NCBI RefSeq assembly: GCF_958295425.1
Contig: NC_081149.1
Coordinates: 682,001 to 746,000, forward strand
Length of the DNA stretch: 64,000 nt
Reading direction: 5' to 3'
From: Solea solea
Lineage: Eukaryota > Chordata > Actinopteri > Pleuronectiformes > Soleidae
Positions 1-9,849 of the stretch are shown here, piece by piece (within the stretch, counting starts at the first letter, position 1; each line of letters begins with the position of its first letter). Under the pieces are notes generated by a model. The model was not told the DNA's origin and did not search any database. It saw only the letters and a program-made list of their open reading frames with translations. Position numbers and translations under genes: made by a program.

Positions 1-1
1 A

Positions 2-1324
2 GTGATCCATAAAAAAAACAAAGACCCCTTAAAATGCTCCTCTTTCCGACCAATTTCACTCTTGAATGCGGATTATAAATTGTTTTCTAAAGCTATAGCA
101 AACAGGTTGAGTGAATTCTTACCAAAATTGATAAACCGAGACCAGGTTGGCTTTATCCAGAAGAGATCCTCTGCCAATAACATGTGTAGGTTACTTAACG
201 TTATTCATATGGCAACCTCCAGTACTGAACCTAGTATAGCCGTTACGCTGGACGCGGAAAAGGCCTTTGATAGGCTTGAGTGGCCCTATCTATTCAAGGT
301 TCTATCTAAATTTGGATTTGGCTCCTATTTTATTAATTGGGTCAGAATGCTGTATAAGAATCCACAGGCCAGAATAATTACTAATGGACAAATGTCCACT
401 GTCTTCCCCCTCAGTAGATCGAGCAGACAAGGGTGTCCCTTATCCCCTGGGCTTTTCGTTATAGCTATTGAACCTCTGGCCGAGACAATCAGACACGATT
501 CAGAGATAAAAGGTGTGAAAGTGGACCAGACGATACATAAAATCAATCTGATGGCAGATGATATAATTCTGTATTTAACAAAACCATCTGATTCCCTTGC
601 TAAATTGAAAACCGTTTTGCATGCATTTGGATTTGTCTCTGGATATAAGGTAAATTACGATAAATGTGAAATTCTTCCACTTTCAAATTTTGACTACACT
701 GAACATCAGCAAAGAGGTCCATTTAAATGGTCTCCAAGCGGGATAAGATACCTTGGAATTATGGTGGATAACAACCTTAAAAATGTGTACAAACTCAACT
801 ACTCACCACTAGTTAGTCGAATAATAGAGGATTTACAGAAATGGATGAGCTTACCTATCACTTTGATCGGCCGAATAAATTGCATTAAAATGAATATATT
901 ACCAAGGCTGCAGTACCTCTTTCAGTCCTTACCAATCCCAGTGCCATCCAGCTTTTTTAAAAACCTGAATAAACATATTAGACAATTCATATGGAATGGT
1001 AAGACTCCAAGGGTTTCAATGGAAAAACTTACATGGGATTATAAACTGGGGGGTCTTCGACTGCCTAACCTTGAAAAGCATTATTTGGCTGCCCAGATGC
1101 GACTTGTTTCGTTTTTATTTGAAAGGGAAAATGTCCCACCTTGGGTTTCAATTGGAATGTATGCTGTTAAAGAAAAGGTTCCTGCAGACTTCAGCTATAA
1201 ATGGACACCTACAACCATCTCCAGAAGAACTGACAACCCTGTTTTGACCCATATCATCAAAACATGGCATGAAGTCCGGAAAAATACTGGACTAAAAAAT
1301 ATATTTCACCCAGGACACCATTGA
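2..1324 (+). pseudogene. LINE ORF2 fragment, reverse transcriptase (copy A)
   Basis: This open stretch of 440 codons is part of an L1-type ORF2 reverse transcriptase, which would copy LINE RNA at a nicked target. The sequence shows the RPISLLN block, motif A (DAEKAFD), motif B (RQGCPLSP), the catalytic MADD of motif C, and RYLGI just after it. The first codon is not a true start, because the upstream part lies outside the window. It ends by a frameshift at about 1310-1324. The protein continues in another frame (ISPRTPLKQN can be read across the break), so the element is defective. Confidence 0.9.
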
Positions 1325-2043
1325 AACAGAACGAACTCATACCTATGTCAGTGGATAATAAGATCCTGGAAACGTGGCACCAGAAAGGGATTCATCATTT
1401 GGAGGACTGTTATAAGGATGGATGCCTGATGTCTTTTGAGGACCTAAGGAGGAAATATGATCTGTCCAGTAGAAACTTTTTTTGTTATTTACAGTTAAGA
1501 TCATTTCTTAAATCTGTTTTGGGATCTGAAATGACTTTACCCATGCTCAGCGATCTGGAAAAACTGCTTCAGGAGGGTAACGCACCCCGTCTTATTGCAA
1601 AAGTCTACTCCCTCTTGATGGATGATGCTCCAAAACCAGGTTTACATAAATCAAGGGAGAAATGGGAGTCTGACTTGGGTGTGACAATGGGTACAGAGCT
1701 CTGGGCTGAATTGTGTCAAAAAAGTCTAACTGCCACTCTTAATTCTAGATACAGGCTGACTTATTATAACTTTCTTCATCAAACCTATCTTACGCCACAG
1801 AAATTACATAAATATAAACCTGAGATATCCAACCTGTGCTTTAGATGTAGTATAGAAGAGGGTTTATTCCTACACTGCACTTGGTTATGCACAAAACTTA
1901 ACACATTCTGGCATGATTTCTCTGGCATCATGACAAAACTCCTAGGACTACATCTCCCATTAGATCCTCAAACCTGCTTATTAGGAGATACTACAAATAT
2001 TAATGCACGATTAAGAAAAGCTCAAAAGAGGTTCCTCTCTTAG
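1321..2043 (+). pseudogene. LINE ORF2 C-terminal fragment with zinc knuckle (copy A)
   Basis: These 240 codons continue the RT frame after the frameshift. They contain the C-terminal region typical of L1/Tx1 ORF2, including a C-X2-C-X8-H-X4-C knuckle (CFRC...HCTWLC). The apparent start is a TTG with no significance. The stop arises where the LINE is cut off and 141-bp satellite begins, so the natural C-terminus is missing. Confidence 0.88.
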
Positions 2044-2815
2044 CCTTAGTCCCTGATGCACATACGGAAAAATCAGACTCCTGGCTCAATGCCTTTAGGA
2101 ATTATTACAAAAAAAACACCCGAACGGCTGACCATTGACCTTTCCGAGGGTTGCACAGGTCTGAAACTCGGCACCCTAGATCAGCCTTAGTCCCTGATAC
2201 ACACACGGAAAAATCAGACTCCTGGCTCAATGCCTTTAGGAATTATTACAAAAAACACACCCGAACGGCTGACCTTTGACTTTTCCAAAGGTTGCACGGG
2301 TCTGAAACTCGACACCCTGGATCAGCCTTAGTCCCTGATACACATACGGAAAAATCAGACTCCTGGCTTAATGCCTTTAGGGATTATTACAAAAAACACA
2401 CCTAAACGGCTGACCTTTGACCTTTCCAAGGTTACACAGGTCTGAAACTCGGCACCCTAGATTAGCCTTAGTCCCTGATACACATACGGAAAAATCAGAC
2501 TACTGGCTCAATGCCTTTAGGAATTATTACAAAAAACACACCCGAACGGCTAACCATTGACCTTTTCCGAACGTTGCACAGGTCTGAAACTCGGCAACCG
2601 GGATAAGCTTTAGTCCCTGATACACATACGGAAAAATCAGACTCCTGACTCAATGCCTTTAGGAATTATTACAAAAAATACACCACAGTGGCTGACCTTT
2701 GACCTTTCCAAAGGTTGCACAGATCTGAAACTCAGCACCCTGGATCAGCCAGGAGTCCCTGATACACATACGGAGAAATCAGCATCCGGGCTCATTGCCT
2801 TTAGGAATTATTGAA
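2044..2815 (+). repeat. 141-bp satellite array (module M0, ~5 units)
   Basis: Tandem monomers of 141 bp. The landmark atgcctttaggaatt recurs at 2089, 2230 and onward at that spacing. Monomers contain tgacctttgacct (a perfect DR1 hormone-response half-site pair on the minus strand) or the variant tgaccattgacct. The last unit is a diverged terminal monomer ('...ctcattgcctttaggaattattga') that occurs before every copy of linker J. Confidence 0.93.
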
Positions 2816-3060
2816 GAAAAGACAGTTTCCCACCTTTCTTACGTTTGAATTTTACAGACTGTGTTTTTGGCAGTATTTGGCCCGGGGGAAAAAAGCCCAA
2901 AGTCCTGTGTCCAAAAACTGAAAATCAGGTCATGTCAGACTCTATACAGTCTTAGACTCTTTGGCCAGAGTGGAAGTTTTGGAGGGACTACATTTCTACA
3001 GGTCGCAGGAGTGTGAATATTTCATATGTCGTTTGGGGTCCCAAGACGAGCGGAACGACG
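2816..3060 (+). repeat. Linker J (141-to-176 satellite junction module), copy 1
   Basis: A ~245-bp non-tandem block joins the end of a 141-bp array to the start of a 176-bp array. Its landmarks are cagtttcccacctttcttacg, tcaggtcatgtcagactc, the TTA-containing site cagtcttagactctttgg, and a 3' end reading gacgagcggaacgacg. This copy has the variant cagtatttggcccggggg, which is shared only with the J copy at 38472. No coding potential was recognised. Confidence 0.85.
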
Positions 3061-3511
3061 AGGGTACATTAGTATATCTTATAAGATGTTAACTTTATTT
3101 GTGAGGTTTATGTTATGGGACAGTAGAAAATGGAAAAAAAATCAGAAAACAGTCGTATTCCAGCTGAATGCGCACAAAAACAGACAAAAATAGAAAAACA
3201 CATTTAAACAGTGAAATCATTGCAAAATCAAACACTGAAGGTATATAACTATATCTTATAAGATGTTAACTTTATTTGTGAGTTTTATGTTATGGGACAG
3301 TAGAAACAGTTTCAGACCCGTGCAACCTTTGGAAAGGTCAAAGGTCAGCCGTTCGGGTGTGTCTGAATGCGCACAAAAACAGACACAAATATAAAAACAC
3401 ATCCGAACAGTGAAATCATTATAAATTCAAACACTGAGGGTACATCAATATACCTTATAAGATGTTAACTTCATATTATAGGACAGTAGAAAAAAGATTA
3501 AAATACCCTCG
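3061..3511 (+). repeat. 176-bp satellite, ~2.5 units ending in junction K
   Basis: Monomers of the 176-bp family (landmarks ttataagatgttaac, gttatgggacag, gaatgcgcacaaaaacagac, caaacactgaggg). The second unit is interrupted by a 54-bp inverted piece of the 141-bp satellite. The last unit is the truncated K form, which runs attataggacagtag into aaataccctcg, after which 141-bp satellite starts. Confidence 0.9.
3309..3362 (-). repeat. Inverted 141-bp satellite fragment inside a 176-bp monomer
   Basis: Fifty-four bases (from gtttcagacccgtgc to gttcgggtgtgt) are the reverse complement of the DR1-containing half of a 141-bp monomer. They replace about 35 bp between gtagaaa and ctgaatgcg of the host 176-bp unit. 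The same structure with the same breakpoints occurs at 38966-39019, so it was copied with the larger duplication. A perfect DR1 (aggtcaaaggtca) lies on the plus strand at 3335-3347. Confidence 0.9.
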
Positions 3512-3598
3512 ATCAGCCTTAGTCCCTGATACACATACGGAAAAATCAGACTCCTGGCTTAATGCCTTTAGGAATTATTACAAAAAACACACCTAAAC
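3512..3598 (+). repeat. 141-bp satellite unit interrupted by a LINE insertion (left part)
   Basis: This is the first 141-bp unit after junction K. It reads normally up to cacacctaaac, where the CR1/L2-like LINE is inserted. The unit resumes at 4416. The first unit of the module at 34122 has the same cctaaacggctg sequence uninterrupted and serves as the empty site. Confidence 0.9.
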
Positions 3599-4415
3599 AT
3601 CAGAGCAGACATCCCCCCCATTCTCCCCTGCACATCGGAGGAACAGCGGTGGAAGTGGTCTCCAGCTTCAGGTACCTGGGCGTGCATCTCAAGGACGACC
3701 TCACCTGGAGCAGCAACACTTCCAGCCTGGTCCGGAAGGCACACCAGCGCCTCTACTTCCTCAGGAGGCTGAGACGCGCTGGACTAGGAAGGTCAGCCCT
3801 TATCACCTTCTACAGATGTGTAGTGGAGAGTGTCCTGTGCTCCTGCATCACTGTGTGGCACGGCAGCTGCTCTGCAGCAGAGTGGTGAAAGCTGCACAGA
3901 GAACCGTGGGCAGCAGCCTCCCCACCATCACGGACATCTTCACCTCCAGATGCCCTGGGCTACCTGCATCATGAGAGATCCCACTCACCCGGCACACACA
4001 CTGTTCACCCCCCTCCCCTCAGGCAGGAGGCTACGGAGCATCAAGAGCAGCACTACGAGACTGAGGAACAGCTTCTTCCCTGGAGCTGTCAGACTCCTTA
4101 ACTCTCTGTAACCCCATAGCCCTGCTGCCCCCACCCCCCACGTACTGTACTTTGCACATGCCTCCAGTACCGTACACACCCTTGCACCAAATTCTTTTTT
4201 GCACAGCACCTTACCTCCAGAGGTTTAAAGTTTTGATCTCTTTTAATTTATATTTTGTTAAGTTAAACTGTTGGTTCTTATTTCTTATTTTCTTATTCTT
4301 CTTATTGCTGGGCCGACCGGGTTCTGGAGAGACTGATTTTCGTTCTGACCTCATGTCTAATGTGTGTTAGTATGACAATGAAGAAATCTTGAATCTTGAA
4401 TCTTGAATCTTGAAT
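3599..4415 (+). mobile_element. 5'-truncated CR1/L2/Rex1-like LINE insertion
   Basis: An 817-bp non-LTR retrotransposon 3' fragment is inserted in a 141-bp monomer. It encodes the distal end of a reverse transcriptase ORF, then a ~330-bp 3' UTR, and ends in a repeated gaatctt microsatellite tail (about 4385-4415), as many fish LINEs of this group do. It is flanked by a 6-bp direct repeat ctaaac (3593-3598 and 4416-4421), consistent with a target-site duplication. It is GC-richer than the satellite around it. The exact clade (Rex1/Babar versus L2/CR1) is uncertain. Confidence 0.85.
3600..4111 (+). pseudogene. Distal reverse transcriptase fragment of the CR1/L2-like LINE, frameshifted
   Basis: The first part (to 3888) reads ...VEVVSSFRYLGVHL, DLTWSSNTSSLVRKA, LYFLRRLRRAGL and SVLCSCITVWHGSC, the typical C-terminal region of CR1/L2-type polymerases after the catalytic core. 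A stop and frame change follow at about 3888. The protein then continues as AAQRTVGSSLPTITDIFTSR and, after another break, HTLFTPLPSGRRLRSI and RNSFFPGAVRLLNSL before a stop at 4111. The catalytic motifs A-C lie upstream and are absent, so the fragment cannot move itself. Confidence 0.82.
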
Positions 4416-5345
4416 CTAAACGGCTGACCTTTGACCTTTCCGAAGGTTACACAGGTCTGAAACTCAGCACCCTAGATTAGCCTTAGTCCCTGATACACAT
4501 ACGGAAAAATCAGACTCCTGGCTCAATGCCTTTAGGAATTATTACAAAAAACACACCCGAATGGCTGACCATTGACCTTTCCGAAGGTTGCACAGGTCTG
4601 AAACTCGGCTACCGGGATAATCTTTAGTCCCTGATACACATACGGAAAGATCAGACTCCTGACTCAATGCCTTTAGGAATTATTACAAAAAACACACCCG
4701 AACGGCTGACCATTGACCTTTCCGAAGGTTGCACAGGCCTGAAACTCTGCACCCGGGATAAGCCTAAATCCCTGTTACACATACGGAAAAATCAGACTCC
4801 TGGCTCAATGCCTTTAGGAATTATTACAAAAAACACACCCGAACGGCTGACCATTGACCTTTCCGAAGGTTGCACAGGTCTGAAACTCGGCAACCGGGAT
4901 AAGCTTTAGTCCCTGATACACATACGGAGAAAACAGACTCCTGACTCAATGCCTTTAGGAATTATTACAAAAAACACACCCGAACGGCTGACCATTGACC
5001 TTTCCGAAGGTTACACAGGTCTGAAACTCTGCATCCGGGATAAGCCTAAATCCCTGATACACATACGGAAAAATCAGACTCCTGGCTCAATGCCTTTAGG
5101 AATTATTACAAAAAACACACCTGAACGGCTGACCATTGACCTTTCCGAAGGTTGCACAGTTCTGAAACTCTGCCCCGGGGATAAGCCTAAATCCCTGATA
5201 CACATACGGAAAGATCAGACTCCTGACTCAATGCCTTTAGGAATTATTACAAAAAACACACCGGAACGGCTGACCATTGACCTTTCCGAAGGTTGCACAG
5301 GCCTGAAACTCTGCACCCGGGATAAGCCTAAATCCCTGATACACA
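4416..5345 (+). repeat. 141-bp satellite array before LINE B (~6.6 units)
   Basis: 141-bp monomers with units starting near 4526, 4667, 4808, 4949, 5090 and 5231. Units alternate between types ending gggataagcctaaatccc (no stop in the frame MPLGIITKNTPERL...) and gataagctttagtccc (stop TAG). This produces chance ORFs at 4667-4909 and 4949-5446, the latter running on into LINE B. The array ends at ccctgatacaca, where the LINE begins. Confidence 0.92.
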
Positions 5346-5510
5346 GGTCCCTGACTTCTGTAAATTTGTCAGGGATCAAATCAAACTATTCTGTGAAACA
5401 AACTGTCCTTCTTCCCCTAATAGTTTCATACTATGGGATACATTAAAAGCTTATTTAAGAGGACAAATAATCTCATATACAAAAGGACTTAAAAATCATA
5501 TGTAGCAGAA

Positions 5511-5861
5511 GTGGAAAAATTTGAAAAAGAAATTCTTGGGCTGGAAAAAGACTTTCAGCAACATAGGGATAAGAAGATATACAGTTTATTGGTAAAAAGA
5601 AAACTCAAGTATAATACACTATGCACTTATAGGGCTGAGAAAGACATTTTGAGAACGAAACAAAGGTACTACGAACTGGGGGAGAAGGCTCATAAAGTCC
5701 TATCCTGGCAATTAAAGAAAGAGGAGAGTTCAAAAACAATTAACCAAATTGAAGACGAACATGGCTGTATTACACAGAACCCAAAAGAAATAAATGAAAC
5801 TTTTAAAAAGTTTATGTTAATTTATACAAGTCGGAATCACCAGAAGATCTGTCCACAATAG
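5511..5861 (+). pseudogene. LINE B pre-RT segment of ORF2
   Basis: These 116 codons are rich in Lys and Glu (EKFEKEILGLEKDFQQ, then YNTLCTYRAEKDI and QRYYELGEKAHKVL), matching the helical linker between endonuclease and RT in L1-type ORF2. It is out of frame with the preceding ILWDTLKAY segment (break near 5500) and with the RT that follows (break near 5820, where YKSESPEDLSTIDTF continues in the other frame). It is identical in LINE C at 39922-40272. Confidence 0.85.
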
Positions 5862-5884
5862 ATACATTCTTAAATAATATTGAT

Positions 5885-7441
5885 TTGCCTAAACTGAGTC
5901 AAGACGACCAGAGGTATTTAGATTCACCATTTACCTCCAAAGAGATCGAAAACGCTCTAGCAACGCTGCAATCTAATAAATCACCAGGGGAGGATGGGTT
6001 TCCCCCCGAATTTTATAAAGAGTTTAAGGATTTGCTTATACCTCTCCTTATGGATGTAATTAATCTAGCATCTAAAACACAAAGCCTCCCTGATTCATTT
6101 TCAATGGCTATAATTACAGTGATCCATAAAAAAAACAAAGACCCCTTAAAATGCTCCTCTTTCCGACCAATTTCACTCTTGAATGCGGATTATAAATTGT
6201 TTTCTAAAGCTATAGCAAACAGGTTGAGTGAATTCTTACCAAAATTGATAAACCGAGACCAGGTTGGCTTTATCCAGAAGAGATCCTCTGCCAATAACAT
6301 GTGTAGGTTACTTAACGTTATTCATATGGCAACCTCCAGTACTGAACCTAGTATAGCCGTTACGCTGGACGCGGAAAAGGCCTTTGATAGGCTTGAGTGG
6401 CCCTATCTATTCAAGGTTCTATCTAAATTTGGATTTGGCTCCTATTTTATTAATTGGGTCAGAATGCTGTATAAGAATCCACAGGCCAGAATAATTACTA
6501 ATGGACAAATGTCCACTGTCTTCCCCCTCAGTAGATCGAGCAGACAAGGGTGTCCCTTATCCCCTGGGCTTTTCGTTATAGCTATTGAACCTCTGGCCGA
6601 GACAATCAGACACGATTCAGAGATAAAAGGTGTGAAAGTGGACCAGACGATACATAAAATCAATCTGATGGCAGATGATATAATTCTGTATTTAACAAAA
6701 CCATCTGATTCCCTTGCTAAATTGAAAACCGTTTTGCATGCATTTGGATTTGTCTCTGGATATAAGGTAAATTACGATAAATGTGAAATTCTTCCACTTT
6801 CAAATTTTGACTACACTGAACATCAGCAAAGAGGTCCATTTAAATGGTCTCCAAGCGGGATAAGATACCTTGGAATTATGGTGGATAACAACCTTAAAAA
6901 TGTGTACAAACTCAACTACTCACCACTAGTTAGTCGAATAATAGAGGATTTACAGAAATGGATGAGCTTACCTATCACTTTGATCGGCCGAATAAATTGC
7001 ATTAAAATGAATATATTACCAAGGCTGCAGTACCTCTTTCAGTCCTTACCAATCCCAGTGCCATCCAGCTTTTTTAAAAACCTGAATAAACATATTAGAC
7101 AATTCATATGGAATGGTAAGACTCCAAGGGTTTCAATGGAAAAACTTACATGGGATTATAAACTGGGGGGTCTTCGACTGCCTAACCTTGAAAAGCATTA
7201 TTTGGCTGCCCAGATGCGACTTGTTTCGTTTTTATTTGAAAGGGAAAATGTCCCACCTTGGGTTTCAATTGGAATGTATGCTGTTAAAGAAAAGGTTCCT
7301 GCAGACTTCAGCTATAAATGGACACCTACAACCATCTCCAGAAGAACTGACAACCCTGTTTTGACCCATATCATCAAAACATGGCATGAAGTCCGGAAAA
7401 ATACTGGACTAAAAAATATATTTCACCCAGGACACCATTGA
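5885..7441 (+). pseudogene. LINE B reverse transcriptase, complete catalytic core
   Basis: This 518-codon open stretch covers the RT domain of an L1/Tx1-type ORF2, which in a live element performs target-primed reverse transcription. Counting from the first codon: KSPGEDGF at residues 32-39, RPISLLN 94-100, motif A DAEKAFD 162-168, motif B RQGCPLSP 220-227, motif C MADD 262-265 with both catalytic Asp present (most families have FADD or YADD), and RYLGI 327-331. The thumb and connection region follows. The assigned first codon is a TTG inside the domain and not a real start. The frame is lost at FHPGHH (stop at 7439-7441). Catalytic residues are intact, but with no endonuclease and no linked C-terminus the copy is not autonomous. 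Confidence 0.93.
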
Positions 7442-8160
7442 AACAGAACGAACTCATACCTATGTCAGTGGATAATAAGATCCTGGAAACGTGGCACCAG
7501 AAAGGGATTCATCATTTGGAGGACTGTTATAAGGATGGATGCCTGATGTCTTTTGAGGACCTAAGGAGGAAATATGATCTGTCCAGTAGAAACTTTTTTT
7601 GTTATTTACAGTTAAGATCATTTCTTAAATCTGTTTTGGGATCTGAAATGACTTTACCCATGCTCAGCGATCTGGAAAAACTGCTTCAGGAGGGTAACGC
7701 ACCCCGTCTTATTGCAAAAGTCTACTCCCTCTTGATGGATGATGCTCCAAAACCAGGTTTACATAAATCAAGGGAGAAATGGGAGTCTGACTTGGGTGTG
7801 ACAATGGGTACAGAGCTCTGGGCTGAATTGTGTCAAAAAAGTCTAACTGCCACTCTTAATTCTAGATACAGGCTGACTTATTATAACTTTCTTCATCAAA
7901 CCTATCTTACGCCACAGAAATTACATAAATATAAACCTGAGATATCCAACCTGTGCTTTAGATGTAGTATAGAAGAGGGTTTATTCCTACACTGCACTTG
8001 GTTATGCACAAAACTTAACACATTCTGGCATGATTTCTCTGGCATCATGACAAAACTCCTAGGACTACATCTCCCATTAGATCCTCAAACCTGCTTATTA
8101 GGAGATACTACAAATATTAATGCACGATTAAGAAAAGCTCAAAAGAGGTTCCTCTCTTAG
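7438..8160 (+). pseudogene. LINE B ORF2 C-terminal segment with zinc knuckle
   Basis: These 240 codons continue the RT after the 7425 frameshift. Recognisable pieces are WHQKGIHHLEDC and NFFCYLQLRSFL (typical post-RT region of L1/Tx1) and a C-X2-C-X8-H-X4-C knuckle at C173, C176, H185 and C190, thought to help bind LINE RNA. Reading ends in RKAQKRFLS, where the family normally continues. The stop comes from the junction with 141-bp satellite. Confidence 0.88.
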
Positions 8161-9071
8161 CCTTAGTCCCTGATGCACATACGGAAAAATCAGACTCCTG
8201 GCTCAATGCCTTTAGGAATTATTACAAAAAAAACACCCGAACGGCTGACCATTGACCTTTCCGAGGGTTGCACAGGTCTGAAACTCGGCAACCTGGATAA
8301 GCTTTAGTCCCTGATACACATACGGAAAAATCAGACTCCTGGCTTAAGGCCTTTAGGAATTATTACAAAAAACACACCCGAACGGCTGACCTTTGACCTT
8401 TCCAAAGGTTGCACGGGTCTGAAACTTGGCACCCTGGATAAGCCTTAGTCCCTGATACAGATACGGAAAAATCAGACCACTGGCTGAATGCCTTTAGGAA
8501 TTATTACAAAAAAACACCCGAACGGCTGACCATTGACCTTTCCGAAGGTTGCACGGGTCTGAAACTCTGCACCGGGGATAAGCCTAAATCCCTGATACAC
8601 ATACGGAAAGATCAGACTCCTGACTCAATGCCTTTAGGAATTATTACAAAAAACACACCCGAACGGCTGACCATTGACCTTTCCGAAGGTTGCACAGGCC
8701 TGAAACTCTGCACCCGGGATAAGCCTAAATCCCTGATACACATACGGAAAAATCAGACTCCTGGCTCAATGCCTTTAGGAATTATTACAAAAAACACACC
8801 CGAACGGCTGACCATTGACCTTTCCCAAGGTTGCACAGGTCTGAAACTCGGCACCCGGGATAAGCCTAAATCCCTGATACACATACGGAAAAATCAGACT
8901 CCTGGCTCAATGCCTTTAGGAATTATTACAAAAAACACACCAGAGCGGCTGACCTTTGACCTTTCCAAAGGTTGCACAGGTCTGAAACTCGGCACCCTGG
9001 ATCAGCCAGGAGTCCCTGATACACATACGGAGAAATCAGCCTCCGGGCTCATTGCCTTTAGGAATTATTGA
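8161..9071 (+). repeat. 141-bp satellite array after LINE B (~6.5 units)
   Basis: 141-bp monomers from the LINE junction to the diverged terminal unit before linker J. The corresponding array after LINE C is 709 bp longer, which equals five monomers plus 4 bp. Those 4 bp are an extra atg at 42898 and one base in an A-run. Open units with cctaaatccc give a chance ORF at 8628-9071. Confidence 0.92.
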
Positions 9072-9210
9072 AGAAAAGACAGTTTCCCACCTTTCTTACG
9101 TTTGAATTTTACAGACTGTGTTTTTGGCAGTTTTTTTTGGCCGGGGGAAAAAAGCCCAAAGTCCTGTATCCAAAAACTGAAAATCAGGTCATGTCAGACT
9201 CTATACAGTC
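9072..9210 (+). repeat. Linker J, left part (interrupted by MITE)
   Basis: The sequence is the same as the J copies at 2816 and 33090 up to ctatacagtc, where a Harbinger-like element is inserted at TTA. The rest of J continues at 9853. Variant here: tttttttggccgggggaa and cctgtatcc. Confidence 0.85.
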
Positions 9211-9213
9211 TTA

Positions 9214-9849
9214 CCCTGGATTTCCACTGGACGCGGAACGGCCGCGGAACGGCCGCGGCGCGGTTCTGCTTCGTCCTCTCCCAAACGTCAATCCCCACCG
9301 GGCGCGTTACGGCAGCGGCGCGGAGCCTTGGGAGCCAGCGGTATTCACGGAAGATCGCGCGATAATCTCGAACGGACGCGAGATCCCGCGATAGACTGTG
9401 TGTATAAAGGAAACAACAACAACAACACAGCTTCTTTCATTTCTCCACTTCCATAATCAGTCTCTCGTCGTCCATTGTCTCCGAGACCCTCGGATCAAAT
9501 GACTGTTGACCTGGGAGCACCGTGACGTTGAGGTGAAGTTGTGACCTGCGTATTGTGTTTTATTTTGAAAGGGGGGCGGAAAGTGTTTTACTTTGATACT
9601 GTGTCGGACTTCCTGTCTTGTGCGATCTGCTTCGTTGAAATTTACGAGGTTCAGCAGCGGCAACGGAAAAAATAGAACTGATTCCTATCGATAGCGCTGC
9701 GGCGCGGCAAGCCGCTTCTGGGCCGCTGCTGATCCGGGCCGCAGTGCGGCCGGTGGGAATGCTCACATTGATTAGAATGGAAGCGATTAGCAACGGCTAC
9801 CGTTCCGCGGCCGTTCCGCGGCCGTTCCGCGTCCAGTGGAAATCCAGGG
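9214..9849. mobile_element. PIF/Harbinger-like MITE, copy 1 (636 bp)
   Basis: A GC-rich element with perfect 45-bp terminal inverted repeats (9214-9258 and 9805-9849, starting ccctggatttccactggacg). It is flanked by the 3-bp duplication TTA (9211-9213 and 9850-9852). The uninterrupted site cagtcttagactctttgg in the other J copies confirms the insertion. TIRs plus a TWA target duplication are the hallmark of PIF/Harbinger transposons. No transposase is encoded, so it must have been mobilised in trans. Short ORFs across it look like by-products of its GC content. The interior has a promoter-like stretch with tataaag at 9403-9409 behind CG-rich repeats of the type cgcgaga and cccgcga. Confidence 0.88.
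9403..9409 (+). promoter_or_regulatory. TATA-like box inside the MITE
   Basis: TATAAAG follows a CpG-rich stretch and precedes an (aac)n run. Position and context resemble a small eukaryotic core promoter, perhaps kept from the 5' end of the parent transposon. The identical motif is present in copy 2. No transcript can be shown from sequence alone. Confidence 0.35.

Larger units (their letters stand above)
1..2043 (+). mobile_element. LINE fragment A (L1/Tx1-like, ORF2 RT to C-terminus, cut by window edge)
   Basis: This is a non-LTR retrotransposon remnant that runs in from the left edge. It matches LINE B base for base at an offset of 6117 as far as I can read. It encodes the second half of the reverse transcriptase and the C-terminal zinc knuckle, split by the same frameshift as copies B and C. 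It has no 3' UTR or poly(A): the sequence passes straight into 141-bp satellite at about 2042. It is inactive. The shared breaks indicate that it was multiplied by DNA duplication, not by retrotransposition. Confidence 0.93.
5346..8160 (+). mobile_element. LINE fragment B (L1/Tx1-like ORF2, truncated at both ends)
   Basis: About 2.8 kb of an L1/Tx1-clade ORF2 embedded in 141-bp satellite. The order is a pre-RT linker (reads FCETNCPSS, ILWDTLKAYLRGQIISYTKG), a lysine/glutamate-rich segment, the full reverse transcriptase, and the C-terminal zinc knuckle. The endonuclease, ORF1, both UTRs and poly(A) are missing. Frameshifts occur at about 5500, 5820 and 7425, all shared with copy C (the last also with copy A). 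The flanking satellite is near-duplicated (cctaaatccctgatacaca on the left, ccttagtccctgatgcaca on the right). That could be a target-site duplication, or simply the two sides of one monomer. Confidence 0.93.

Noticed and set aside
325..546. Minus-strand ORF opposite the LINE RT (also 6442-6663 and 40853-41074)
   Set aside because: Shadow of the RT coding frame.
4600..4622. CENP-B box in the 141-bp monomer (ctcggctaccggga and relatives)
   Set aside because: The spacing between the TCG-like and CGGG parts is shorter than the 17-bp CENP-B box and the core TTCG is absent. The 176-bp monomer has no match either.
5346..8160. LINE B as an active autonomous retrotransposon
   Set aside because: It lacks endonuclease, ORF1, UTRs and poly(A), and is split by three frameshifts. 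Only the RT catalytic residues are intact.
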